Source: Hypericum androsaemum (Eukaryota; Streptophyta; Magnoliopsida; Malpighiales; Hypericaceae). From it: a DNA stretch of 64,000 bases. The stretch lies in NCBI GenBank assembly GCA_963995505.1, contig OZ023191.1, positions 126,501-190,500 on the forward strand, given 5' to 3'. The first letter of the stretch is position 1. Each line of letters opens with the position of its first letter. Of the stretch, positions 9,277 through 19,399 are shown piece by piece. A program made the position numbers and the translations under genes. The notes below the pieces were generated by a model. That model saw nothing but the letters and a program-made list of their open reading frames with translations. It was not told the DNA's origin and did no database searches.

Positions 9277-12204
9277 ATGCATAATATGGAGACTCAACTT
9301 GGAGAAATTGCAAAGGCAAGTTCCCATAAAGCTTCCGGCTCCCTGCCAAGCTCCACAGAAACAAATCCTCGAGGAAATGTGAATGCAATTTATTTGAGGA
9401 GTGGTAAGGAAATAGCGAACCAAGAGGCAACCCAGAAGAACAATGACGATCCTATGAAAGCCAATGAGGAGGAGAAAGAAGTAGAGGCAGAGAGAGAGAG
9501 AGAGAGAAGTCCACCGGTTGAGAGTACTGAAGAAGAAGTCTACGTGCCACCACCACCTAAAGCTCCTCGACTACCATTCCCTCAAAGAGTGAAGAAGAAG
9601 AATATGATGGATGACAAGTTTATTGACTTCATGGAGAAGATGAAGAACATCCAGATCAGTATTTATTTTCTTGAGATGTTGGATCAATTACCGCAATACT
9701 CGAAGTTTCTCAAGGAACTCATCACTAAAAAGAGGAAGTGGGAGGATGGGCAGACGGTGGCTCTAACGGCCAGCTGTAGTTCTCTTGTCTCCCAGAATCT
9801 TCCAACGAAGTTAAAAGATCTTGGGAGTTTCACTATCCCCTGTCTTGTTGGTGATGTGGAGTTTCCAAAGTGTTTGTGTGACTTAGGTGCAAGTATCAAC
9901 TTGATGCCTTTGTCCATCTTTCGGAAACTAGGCTTAAGTGGGGTGAAAGCAACATCGATGCTACTCCAATTGGCAGACCAAACCATAAAGAAGCCATTTG
10001 GGATCGTGGAGGATGTCCTGGTAAAGGTTGATAAATTTATCTTCCCAGTGGACTTTGTGGTTCTAGACTTTGTCGAGGATAAAAGTTGTCCATTAATTCT
10101 TGGACGACCTTTCCTTAACACAGCCCGTACTTATGTTGATGTGCATGGTGGAAGATTGATCCTTCGAGTAGGAGACGAAGATGTGGTGTTTAAGATGTCT
10201 GATGCAATGCATCACCCTCTTGATGAGGGCACGTGCATGAAGATTGATCTGGTGGAGGGATGCGTCCATGAGTTTGGCAAGGAGATCATGGCAAGTATTG
10301 AGGATAAGATTCTTGAAGAGCAAGAAGTGGACAACTGTGAAGATTTTGAGGATAAAGATGGGAAGAAAAGTCTCCATGAGGATTTGGAGGTTAACTTGAA
10401 GTATCGCACTCCACCATCTGTTGTTAAGGCTCCAAAGTTGGAGTTAAAAGAATTACCCTCGCATTTTAGGTATGCATTTTTGAAGGATGGAGGAAGACTC
10501 CATATTATCATCTCCAACAAGCTCTCCAATGAGCAAGAGGAGAAAGTGCTGAAAATTGTGAACAACTGGATTAAGGCCATGGCTTGGCAAATATCCGATA
10601 TCAAGGAGATAAGTCCTGAAATTGTGATGCATCATATTCACATGGAAGAGGGAGCAAAACCGAGGGTGGATCGGCAAAGAAGATTGAATCCCAACATGAA
10701 AGATGTGGTAAAGAAGGAGGTGATCAAGCTGCTAGAGGCTGGAATTATTTATCCCATCTCCGATAGTGAATGGGTAAACTCGATCCACTGTGTCCCAAAA
10801 AAGGGAGGAATGACTATTGTGATCAATGATGAGGGCGAGCTCATCTCCACAAGGACGGTGACAGGATGGCGAGTGTGCGTTGACTATCGGAAGTTGAATG
10901 ATGCCACACGTAAGGATCATTTTCCTCTACCATTCATTGATCAAATATTGGAGAGAATTTCTGGGTATTCTCACTATTACTTTTTGGATGGGTACTCGGG
11001 CTATAACCAAATTGTAATATACCCAAGAGATCAAGAGAAGACCTCTTTTACTTGTCCTTTTGGTATTTTTGCCTATCGACGAATGCCTTTTGGATTGAGT
11101 TGTGCTCCCGCAATATTCCAACGATGCATGGAGGATATCTTTTGGGAAATGAATGAGAAGATTATGGAGATCTTCATGGATGATTTCTCGGTGTTCGGAG
11201 AATCCTTTGATAGTTGCTTGGCCAATTTGAACAGAGTATTGGAGAGATGTGAAGAGAAGAACCTTATTCTAAATTGGGAGAAGTGCCATTTCATGGTGGA
11301 TAAGGGGATCGTTCTTGGGCATAAGATCTCCAAAGCTGGTATTGAAGTTGACAGAGCTAAGACGGAAGTATTAGAGAAGATGGGAGCACCGACTTCAGTC
11401 AAGGGAGTGAGAGCCTTTCTTGGCCATGCAGGATTTTACCGAAGATTCATCAAGAATTTCTCCCTTATAACAAAGCCGCTCACCAATTTGCTGGTTAAGG
11501 AGGTGCCTTTCAATTTTGATGAGCAATGTCTGCAAGCATTTGATTCTCTGAAGAGAGCTCTTGTCACTACTCCGGTTATCTCCTCTCCTGAGTGGGAGTT
11601 ACCATTTGAAATAATGTGTGATGCAAGCGACTTTGCGTTGGGATGTGTGCTGGGTCAAAAGAAAGGGAGAAAGCTTCATGTCATCTACTATGCTAGTAGA
11701 GTGTTGGCGGGTGCCCAGCTTAACTACACAACCACAGAGAAGGAGATGTTGGCTGTTGTATACGCTTGTGACAAATTTTGGCCATACCTACTTGGGTCGA
11801 AGGTGATCATCTACACTGACCATGCAGCTTTGAGGTATTTATTCTCTAAAAATAATGCCAAACCTAGACTCATGCGCTGGATTTTATTGCTCCAAGAATT
11901 TGACTTATCCATCAAGGATAAAAAAGGCTGTGAAAATATTGTCGCGGATCATCTCTCTCGGCTAGAACATAGCGAAGGAATGGAGACTCATGGTGAGATT
12001 CAAGAAGAGTTTCCAGATGAAGCTTTGATGATGGTGAATCATGTGGTGGTACCATGGCATGCTGATTTTGCCAACTTCCTTGTTGGCGACATTATTCCAT
12101 CCGATTTGAGTTATCCCCAACGAAAGAAATTTCTAAGGGATGCGCAGCTATTTCTGTGGGATGAGCCTTATCTCTTTAAGAGGTGTAGCGATGGAGTACT
12201 TTGA
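9277..12204 (+). CDS. Athila-type pol: protease, reverse transcriptase, RNase H
   Basis: A 975-codon open frame in the same frame as gag. Residues 1-180 are a charged linker. The aspartic protease motif DLGASIN is at 202-208; the Leu in place of the usual Ser/Thr is typical of Athila-like proteases. Reverse transcriptase runs from about 500 to 700, with the active site FMDD at 633-636. RNase H begins near 775 with its first catalytic Asp at 782 and continues past TDHAALRYL. The N-terminal edge of integrase is reached before a TGA at 12202-12204. No frameshift is seen in the frame itself, so lesions here are limited to the bounding stops. The annotated ATG is arbitrary because the frame is joined to gag. 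Confidence 0.9.
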   Translation: MHNMETQLGEIAKASSHKASGSLPSSTETNPRGNVNAIYLRSGKEIANQEATQKNNDDPMKANEEEKEVEAERERERSPPVESTEEEVYVPPPPKAPRLPFPQRVKKKNMMDDKFIDFMEKMKNIQISIYFLEMLDQLPQYSKFLKELITKKRKWEDGQTVALTASCSSLVSQNLPTKLKDLGSFTIPCLVGDVEFPKCLCDLGASINLMPLSIFRKLGLSGVKATSMLLQLADQTIKKPFGIVEDVLVKVDKFIFPVDFVVLDFVEDKSCPLILGRPFLNTARTYVDVHGGRLILRVGDEDVVFKMSDAMHHPLDEGTCMKIDLVEGCVHEFGKEIMASIEDKILEEQEVDNCEDFEDKDGKKSLHEDLEVNLKYRTPPSVVKAPKLELKELPSHFRYAFLKDGGRLHIIISNKLSNEQEEKVLKIVNNWIKAMAWQISDIKEISPEIVMHHIHMEEGAKPRVDRQRRLNPNMKDVVKKEVIKLLEAGIIYPISDSEWVNSIHCVPKKGGMTIVINDEGELISTRTVTGWRVCVDYRKLNDATRKDHFPLPFIDQILERISGYSHYYFLDGYSGYNQIVIYPRDQEKTSFTCPFGIFAYRRMPFGLSCAPAIFQRCMEDIFWEMNEKIMEIFMDDFSVFGESFDSCLANLNRVLERCEEKNLILNWEKCHFMVDKGIVLGHKISKAGIEVDRAKTEVLEKMGAPTSVKGVRAFLGHAGFYRRFIKNFSLITKPLTNLLVKEVPFNFDEQCLQAFDSLKRALVTTPVISSPEWELPFEIMCDASDFALGCVLGQKKGRKLHVIYYASRVLAGAQLNYTTTEKEMLAVVYACDKFWPYLLGSKVIIYTDHAALRYLFSKNNAKPRLMRWILLLQEFDLSIKDKKGCENIVADHLSRLEHSEGMETHGEIQEEFPDEALMMVNHVVVPWHADFANFLVGDIIPSDLSYPQRKKFLRDAQLFLWDEPYLFKRCSDGVL

Positions 12205-13342
12205 CGGTGCATTGCGGATGATGAAGTGATGACTATTCTGGAGTAATGTCATAGTATCCCGTACCCCGGTCATTATGGAGCAACCAGGACCGCGTCGCGA
12301 GTCTTTGAATGTGGGTTTTATTGGCCTAACATTTTCAAGGATGCCCGTGATTTTGTTGCTCAGTGCGATCGATGCCAAAGGACCAGCAACATTTCAAAGA
12401 GGAATGAGATGTCTCTCTCTGGAATTCTTGAAGTGGAGCTCTTCGATGTTTGGGGCTTGGATTTCATGGGACCTTTCCCAACCTCTCATGGCAACAAGTA
12501 TATCTTGGTGGGGGTGGACTACGTGTCAAAGTGGGTGGAAGTTTGGGCATCACCCACAAATGATGCTAAGGTGGTCATTCGCTTTATCAAAAAGCTCTTC
12601 TCTAGATTTAGAGTGCCAAGGGCAATCATCAGCGATGGCAGTTCGCACTTTTATAATTGACCATTTGAGATGCTATTGAAGAGGTATGGGGTCACTCACA
12701 AGGTTGCTACACCTTATCACCCCCAAACCAGTGGCCAAGTAGAGCACTCCAACAGGGAACTCAAGAAGATCCTTGAGAAAACGGTCGGGGGAGCAAGGAA
12801 AGATTGGGCCAACAAGCTTGATGATGCTTTATGGGCTTACAGGACGGGCATTCAAAATGCCAATCGGGATGTCGCCTTACAAGCTTGTCTATGGAAAGGC
12901 TTGCCACCTCCCTGTCGAGCTAGAGCATCGAGCATTTTGGGCCATCAAGACCCTCAACTACGATTACAAAAAGGCCAGTGAACGAAGGGTATTACAACTT
13001 GAAGAGTTGGACAAAATTCGGAACATGGCGTTCGGGAGCTCTAGACTCTACAAGGCAAGTACGGAGAGGAGACATGATGCCTATATTGTCAAGAAAGAGT
13101 TCAAGGAGGGCCAACAAGTTTTGCTTTACAACTCCCGATTGAGACTATTCTCAGGAAAACTCAAGTCGAAGTGGAGTGGCCCATTCAAAATTGCGAGGGT
13201 TTTCCCATTCGGAGCCCTCGAGTTAGAAGGAAAAGATGGAGAAATTTTTAAGGTGAATGGCCAAAGGTGCAAGATTTACCTTGGTGGAGATATTAAACGA
13301 AGTTCGGAGGTGCAACCCGTGACTTCATCCTCCGATGTATAA
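12205..13342 (+). pseudogene. Athila-type integrase, broken
   Basis: The frame goes on after the TGA that ends pol and shows the HHCC zinc-binding region (with [10 protein letters not shown]), then the catalytic core with the first Asp in [12 protein letters not shown], the second in IISDGSSH, and the Glu in GQVEHSNRE. Lesions visible are the TGA at 12202-12204, a TAA near 12244, a TGA at 12658-12660, and a single extra G around 12847 that moves the rest into another frame. After the shift the C-terminal region continues to 13342 with the GPF-type module ([10 protein letters not shown]). Function is lost unless supplied by another copy. Confidence 0.88.
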
Positions 13343-13980
13343 AAAAGGGGAGTAAAGTCAAGCTAACGACTATAACTTAGCATATTTTTGAATTGTTTTA
13401 ATAATGTCGTTGTCTATATGTATGTTTTCTATTACGTTTGTTCTGATTCGGTTATGATTTTGAAGCATTGGTTCAAGCTTATGGGATATCTTTTGAATTT
13501 TGAAGGTCGTCTCAAGAATTTTCGGATACGTCATGGATGATTGGAAGCTCAGCAGGGGTCGAGGACGAGTTGGGAAAGTCTAAAAAAAAATTTTTTTTTA
13601 TGAAAATAAAAAATTTTTGATTGAAAAAAAAAATATTTTTGGCGTGGCTTTTAGCCACGGCCGTGGCAACTTTCGGTTTTATTTCATCTTTTTTTTTTCC
13701 TCCGACCCCCTATCTTTAGACCCCATTTTCGCCCCCCTCTCCATTCCTCCCTCACAAACTAAAAAATCCCCAAAATTTTACTTAGACCTCTCACTCCAAA
13801 TTCTCCCAAATCATCCCAATCAACCAAATCTTTCATTCTCTACACCCATTGCCCATTCCATCTCCATGTCCTCCTTCCCAAACATCTAAACAACTCACCA
13901 ATTCCATTACCCACCACCAAAACCCCAAATTTTCACCCTTGAACTCTAATTTTGTCCCAAACTCGAAATTTCTTCATTTT
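13343..13980 (+). other. Athila-type spacer between integrase and ORF3
   Basis: Non-coding. It contains A/T homopolymer runs (13580-13635), then a C/T-rich leader (13690-13960) before the third ORF. Two short open frames here are low-complexity and carry no recognisable domain. Confidence 0.6.
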
Positions 13981-15210
13981 ATGGCATTAAGGACTACAAG
14001 GGTGAACAAGGGCAAGCAAGTGGCGATGCAAGGGTTCGAAGCTCAACATGCACCTCCGTCGGACATGCACTTGCGTGGTATCAAGGATCTCCGTACACGT
14101 TACAAGGCACCGTTCTTCATTGCTTCTTAACAAGAAGGTGAAAAGTTCCAATCCCTCTCTACTGTTCCATGATCTTCGGGTTCTTATTTTGATCCACATT
14201 TCTTGATTGATATGAATATCAATGACACTATTTTTGAATTTGCTACACATCTTAGTTGGACCAAATTTATGTTCACACCTATGCCTGGAATTGAAAAGTT
14301 GGTGCGTGAATTTTACACCACTTTTGCATTTGTAAACATTGAAAGAACCAAATTTCGGTGTCGTCTAAATAATTTTGAGTTTGTTGTTGATGAGGTTGTT
14401 ATGTGTCAAGCTTTTGGCTTTGAGAAGGGTGGACTTTCTAAGCATGACACCTTTAACGAACATACTTTCAGGAGATCACTTTCTGGATTTCACAATTTTA
14501 TTTCAAAGAATTCTCCAAATAATTTGCTTCGAGACGGTCCATTGCTAGTGTTTCACAAATTCATGTGCACTTCACTGTTTGGCAAAATGGAAGACAATAA
14601 GATGCAAGTCCGTAAATTATTTGTCTTATATTGTTTAAAGATGCAATTGAAGTTTGACACCATTTCGCTAATCTTTGAAAATTTTCATCGAACAACAAGA
14701 AAGATGCCCAAAAATTTACCCTTTGGAAATGTGATTACTGCTCTAGCTTTGTTCTTTGGCAGGCTCAATGCAACCACCATTCGGTCTTTCGAACCAACGA
14801 TCTCCTACATTACTCTAGATGGAATGAAAAGATCCGAGGTGGTTGTCTCCGATAGGGGCTATCTAATTTTCCTACCAACAACGAAAAGAAAGTGTTAGGC
14901 ATCGCACAGAGGCAAAGCAGGCAATTTTTATGATGACGAAGGAGTAACAAGGCCAGCAGCCAACTCGGGAGCTACTTCTGGCAGAGATGAAAGAGCGAGA
15001 CCATCTAGGCTACCCGCTGATCGATGGGCTGAGGCATTAGGGATGATGAACACGATCAACCACGCGCTCATGGCCCGCATGGATACAATGGATTCTCGGT
15101 TCGTGCATATGGACAGGGAGTTACATCATCAAAGCTACTACATTCAGTAAATGGTGGAGCGATCCGGATACAACATCCCACCACCACCTCCCTCTCCACC
15201 TCAAGACTAA
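13981..15210 (+). pseudogene. Athila-type ORF3 (envelope position; plant-transposon-protein-like domain), broken
   Basis: One frame can be followed from an ATG at 13981 to a stop at 15208-15210, interrupted by stops at 14128-14130, 14170-14172, 14896-14898 and 15148-15150. The longest piece, 14203-14898, is 231 codons with LVREFYTTF and VVMCQAFGF, resembling the putative plant transposon protein / Athila ORF domain. The C-terminal part has a heptad-like stretch with repeated Met (MNTINHALMARMDTMDSRF) and ends in a PPPPPSPP tail. I see no signal peptide and no clear transmembrane segment, so the position is envelope-like but the sequence gives no support for a membrane glycoprotein. Its function is not known to me. 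Confidence 0.72.
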
Positions 15211-15380
15211 GGAAAGTTTCCTAGCACTTTCTTTTTTCTTAGTTACTTTCTTATCTTCGTGATGTCTTGAGTTTGCTATATTTTGTGATGTCTTGTTCTT
15301 TATGTTTGTTTGATGTTCATGCTTGGTTGTTAATGCGTTTGTTAGTATAACTTAGTTGTTTGGAGGTTTATGTGCTCCCT

Positions 15381-15420
15381 ACACCTTGAGGGCAAGGTGT
15401 TCTTCAAGTGTGGGGGTGTG
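15381..15420 (+). other. Upstream copy of the hairpin + polypurine-tract module
   Basis: A perfect 8-bp stem (ACACCTTG / CAAGGTGT) with loop AGGG at 15381-15400 is followed two bases later by ttcaagtgtgggggtgtg (15403-15420). The same 18 bases occur at the true polypurine tract before the 3' LTR. Confidence 0.75.
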
Positions 15421-16786
15421 GTTCCACTTAGGAATCCTTTGTATGTTTAGATATAGTTTGTCTTGTTTAGGCAATGATTTGGCATGAATTTTCAAAATTT
15501 GACCCCCTTCAAAATTCTTCAACTTGTGTTAGAAGCTTACCACACACCTAGTTAGGAAATGAACTCAAACACAAGGCCTAAGAACTTGTAGAAGCCTCAC
15601 CCTCGGTTGTTTAGACTAGTGGTCTCACTATGTAGATTTGACTAGAGGGTTGACAAATGACCTTGTGAGAAACTTTAAGCCGAAGGAGGAGACAATCGTC
15701 TTCATTCATTCTTGAGCTGCCTACATGAGTTTGGTTGATCGAGATATCCTACTAGTACTTGACATGGTCTTGGTTGTGTGGCGTTAGTAAATGACGGGGG
15801 CTAATCTTTTGAAATTGAGCCTAGAGCTTTAGAGCCAAGAACCTTTATATCCATTGTTTTAACCTATTGAGCCTAGCCATTCTTTGATCATATTATATGT
15901 AAAACCAACTTTAAGCTTTATATCCACCATCCTCCCGACCTTTGGTCATCCGATCCGAGGACACATAGGTTTACACCTTTTGGAGATTATGTATTGGGTT
16001 TAGTTGGTAACTTAGTGTTCATGTGGGTTAATTTATTAGAAATTTGGGTAGTTGAGAGGCCATACAAAGAAGCCGAGTTTTTGCCCAGAAAACGCCTAGT
16101 TTGTGTTTGTAGAAAGAAAAAGTTGAAAAAAAATAAAAAGAAAAAAAAGAAAAAAAAGAAAAAACAAAGGGAAGTGAAGGTTGAATAAGGCATTAATTAT
16201 TGGCATAACTCGTGCTACGCGGTCTTAGGAAATGGGTGAATTTTGAGTGTGTGCTTTAATTATTTATGGTGAGGATGTTTAGAATAGACGAGAGACTAGA
16301 ATGCTTTGGCAACAAGTCCTCGGATTGGGTGGTTTAACTACTATCCATATATATTATCTCACCAATACCTTAGCCCCATTACAACCCGATTGAAAGCCCC
16401 ATGTTCACGAGCAACCACACGACTTTGAGACACTGTTGAGTAGGACGTAGGATATTTTGAAAGACATCGGTCATGTACGCGAGAGATAGGAAGTTGGCTA
16501 CTTAAAAATCGTGAGCTAAAAATCTCCGAACCTCTGAGTGGTTAACCTTCTAGTATCTTTTACATAGTGATAACACTTGATTAAACCACCAAGTGGTGAG
16601 GTGTCTACCGGGTCTTACTCTTTGTGTTTGGGTTGATGAACTAGCTAGGTTGTGGGGTGGACTTTTGATGTGAGTTTGAGATTTTGAGGGGAGTCAATTT
16701 GTGAATTAATCATGCCTAGTCTTGTCCTTGTCGTGTTTTTCTTTCTTACGTGTTTTGTGTTTGTGTTTGTATACAATGGTTGAATT
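15421..16786 (+). other. Athila-type 3' non-coding region
   Basis: About 1.4 kb between the two hairpin/purine modules. No gene is visible. It includes an A-rich run (about 16105-16165) that reads as poly-Lys in one frame and poly-Phe in the other, a compositional artefact. Confidence 0.6.
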
Positions 16787-16823
16787 TTGCTTGAGGACAA
16801 GCAATGATTCAAGTGTGGGGGTG
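16787..16823 (+). other. Polypurine tract with upstream hairpin, next to the 3' LTR
   Basis: A 7-bp stem (TTGCTTG / CAAGCAA) with loop AGGA at 16787-16804, then ttcaagtgtgggggtgtg from 16808, whose last two bases are the TG of the 3' LTR. AAGTGTGGGGG is the usual polypurine tract of Athila/Tat-group elements and primes plus-strand synthesis. Confidence 0.85.
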
Positions 16824-18271
16824 TGATGAGTGTAAAAACACTCTATCATCTATGTATGTTTTAGTATCGATTTTCTATTGTTTCTAGTATTTTTGTGTGT
16901 TATGTATCGTTGTATTGTTATATATTGTGCTTTGAACGTTTTAGTGTAGTTCTTATAATTTTTATTACATTTAATTCATGTTTATTACTAGGAGACTATG
17001 TGGTGATGCGAGGAGGATATTGGTGCACTTTGGAGCGTGTCATAGGCGATCAGATCAGCCGGGACGATTGGCGTTTTACGAGACCCAAGAAAGCGTGGAG
17101 CAAAACTGACCCCTTGTGACTCAAATACCGATAACTTTCTCATCCAAAGTCCAATGGAGGTACAAGGTGGCGCTGGAAAGAAAACATCCGGAGCTACAAC
17201 TTTGTCTTCATGGGCTTCTTCAAATTCGGAGTTCAAATGGGAGAAAATCGCGTCCAAAATTGACCTTCGAATCTGCCAACAAATCTGACGAGTGGGCCAA
17301 ATTTTAGGATTTGTTTTGGGCCCATTTTTGGGCATGAATAGTGAATTTCGTGACTGGCACTTCCTAAGCCAAAAACTTGTATGAATAGCTTCCTTGGCTT
17401 ATTTTGGAAGCCAAGAATTTTGGAGCCTTAGACTTTTAGATATTTTGCTAAAAACACTCACCTACTCTCATCTTCCATCTTTGTGGAGAAAACTTTAGCT
17501 CTCCATTGTTAAAGCTTGTGTAGAGAACTTGAAGGAGATATTTTGGGAGCTTGAAGATCATCTTGAGCTTTCTTTATCTTTCTCTTTTATTTTTATGCTT
17601 TGCTTGCTTTGTTCAATGGATATGTTATGTTACTTGGTAAATATGTGTGAGTAGTTGATTAGTGAGTTTGGTGCCTTGATGGCACCTACTTAGCCAAAAG
17701 TTTAGGGGGTTAATATGTCTAGGTATGTGTTCTAGTTAATGAACTTAATGCTTAATCTCGATTGATCATCTTGATTATGAATATAGTTAATATTAATCGC
17801 CGAGAGAGATTAGGATTAACAGACTATTTAACTAGTTGAGTAGAAACCTATTGATGAGAGATCACCTTATAGTTGGTGATTAGTTAGATTAGATGGCTAA
17901 TTTGTCGCGAGAGCGTGGTTAGTTCATCTAAGTCTAATTAAGAATTGATTTAGACTAGTTTGTCGCAAGAATATTGATTAGTTGCCTTCGAAACATCCGG
18001 ACCATATCATGAGCTTAATAAACCCCATAAGCCATTTGGTTATTTAGGTTGTCATTGGTACCAAGCTCACTCTTGTTTTAAGTGTTTAAGCCTTCACCTT
18101 GTTTAGTTACAATTTTATTTCAAGTAGCATATTGTGTTTGGAATTGACACCTCCATTTTTTATAGTCCTAAACTAGTGGTAGAGTCGAGTTTGCGGCCTA
18201 GCTTAGTCCTTGTGGGACGACAATCCCTTACTTACTCATTATTGCAAGAGGGGTGAAAAACCTTCCTTTTA
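16824..18271 (+). repeat. 3' LTR of the Athila-type element
   Basis: Aligns along its length with 6247-7712. Differences include substitutions, a deletion after GAGATCACCTTA near 17870 and a changed TATA box (GTATGAATAGC). It ends TTCCTTTTA, where the 5' copy ends TTTCA. Confidence 0.92.
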
Positions 18272-18276
18272 GAAAT

Positions 18277-19083
18277 ATTATTGTAGGTGGAGTCACATCA
18301 ATGGGTCTGATGAAGTAAAAAAAAGCTCAGGTCATATGAGGTTGGTTCGTATGAGGGAGCAAAGGCTTCACATGGATGGTTTAAGTGTAGTTGGAATTCG
18401 CGGAGACATGGATAGCAAACTATGGTTGTTTCGTGAAGGCATGGTTGGCAAGGAGCCATGGTTGTCTCGGAGAAGCATTGTTAGCTGGACCCTGCTATGG
18501 TTGTCTAAAGGGACGTGCACGTCAAAAGTATTGGGTAGGTTTTGCATGGGGAATGCGAAGCCATTGGTAGCACCACTGGCGAATCAGGTATCTCACTCAA
18601 GGCCGAACGGTAGAGTTCGTAGCATGTCGAGGGTTCTACTTGGTAGAACAAAAGGTTGCCCTTTGTATGCTATGGCATGTATCATTGGTATGAGGCAAGA
18701 AGGTCCAGCGGAGAAGCAGTTCGAGGTTGTGGAGTATGGGGCTGACCGAAAAATAGAGGACGCGTCTATTGGTCGCAAGGTTGCTTCAGCAGGTGGACTT
18801 GCTAGTTGGGGTTCGATAGAGGTTGGAGGGAATAGGCCAAGCAAGCTCAGAAGCTCGAGTTTGGAGGCTGACTCCAAGTGATTGAACAAAAGGTGAAGAG
18901 AAAGTTGAGATGGTCTTATTGATGCAGTTATCTATGGTCCGAGATAGAGTCGGTGGAGTCGGATTGGTTTTGCAAGATCTCATGTTTCTTCATGGGGCGG
19001 TGTTTTGTCAAGGTTGAGTTTGTTGAAGTTTAGGTGGAGCTTCATGGTTCTTCCACGAGATGATTTCTCGCCAAGGTGGAGAT
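18277..19083 (+). pseudogene. Right part of the split copia element
   Basis: The pre-integrase reading resumes (ATTATTGTAGGTGGAGTCAC encodes IIVGGVT), and MRLVRMREQRL near 18336 resembles the conserved copia segment just before the integrase zinc finger. After that I recognise nothing: the 181-codon frame at 18336-18881 has no integrase, reverse transcriptase or RNase H motifs and contains repeats of a segment like ATGGTTGTCT. The region ends in the polypurine tract directly before the 3' LTR. It may be scrambled or foreign filler in a non-autonomous element. Confidence 0.55.
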
Positions 19084-19368
19084 TGTTGGGATGGCGAGAA
19101 ATAGGAAAGACTTATTTCCTATTCCTATTCCTATTCTGACTAGGTTTTGGACTCCTAATCTGACCTAGATAGGTTACTTGTATACCAAGGGTTTGTCTCT
19201 ATATAAAAACATGTTACCCTAGGTTTTTTGTATGGCTTTGTGGCTCGGAAACTCATAAATAAAAGTTCTCCTTTCTCTCCGTGGATGTAGGCATTAGGCC
19301 GAACCACGTAAACTCTTGCGTCCGTGTTCTTTGTGCGATCTTGTTCTCTAGTTGCTGAATTCATAACA
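19084..19368 (+). repeat. 3' LTR of the copia element
   Basis: Starts TGTTGGGATGG, ends TTCATAACA, and is followed by the target duplication GTGAT. Its TATA-like CTATATAAAA is near 19198. Confidence 0.93.
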
Positions 19369-19399
19369 GTGATTATATGAATAATATATATTTTTATAG

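Larger units (their letters stand above)
6247..18271 (+). mobile_element. Athila-type Ty3/gypsy retrotransposon (12.0 kb), nested in the copia element
   Basis: LTRs of 1,466 bp (6247-7712) and 1,448 bp (16824-18271) enclose, in order, a tRNA-Asp primer-binding site, gag, protease-reverse transcriptase-RNase H, integrase, a third ORF in the envelope position, a long non-coding 3' region and a polypurine tract. The flanks GAAAC (6242-6246) and GAAAT (18272-18276) are a target duplication with one mismatch. The DLGAS protease motif, the tRNA-Asp primer site and the third ORF with a plant-transposon-protein-like domain all fit the Athila lineage. Coding lesions (two stops in the gag-pol joint, stops and a one-base frameshift in integrase, four stops in ORF3) make it non-functional. 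Confidence 0.9.
5383..19368 (+). mobile_element. Ty1/copia element, non-autonomous, split by a nested Athila-type element
   Basis: The element is bounded by two near-identical LTRs of 282 and 285 bp and by the perfect 5-bp target duplication GTGAT at 5378-5382 and 19369-19373. A primer-binding-like AGTAGTATCAAGAGCC follows the 5' LTR, and the purine tract AAGGTGGAGAT precedes the 3' LTR, both typical of copia elements. Removing the nested element (6247-18271 plus one 5-bp target copy) leaves about 1.95 kb, far too short for a complete gag-pol. Only the gag N-terminus, a trace of the zinc knuckle and the pre-integrase region can be read; the integrase core, reverse transcriptase and RNase H are missing. 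It could have moved only with help from another element. Confidence 0.9.

Noticed and set aside
13981..15210. Retroviral envelope glycoprotein
   Set aside because: Only the position is envelope-like. No signal peptide, transmembrane helix or glycosylation-rich ectodomain can be seen.
16105..16165. Lysine-rich (or Phe-rich) peptide gene
   Set aside because: It is a poly-A run in the non-coding 3' region of the Athila-type element.
18336..18881. Host gene of 181 codons
   Set aside because: It lies inside the copia element, its first residues match the copia pre-integrase region, and the rest has no known domain.
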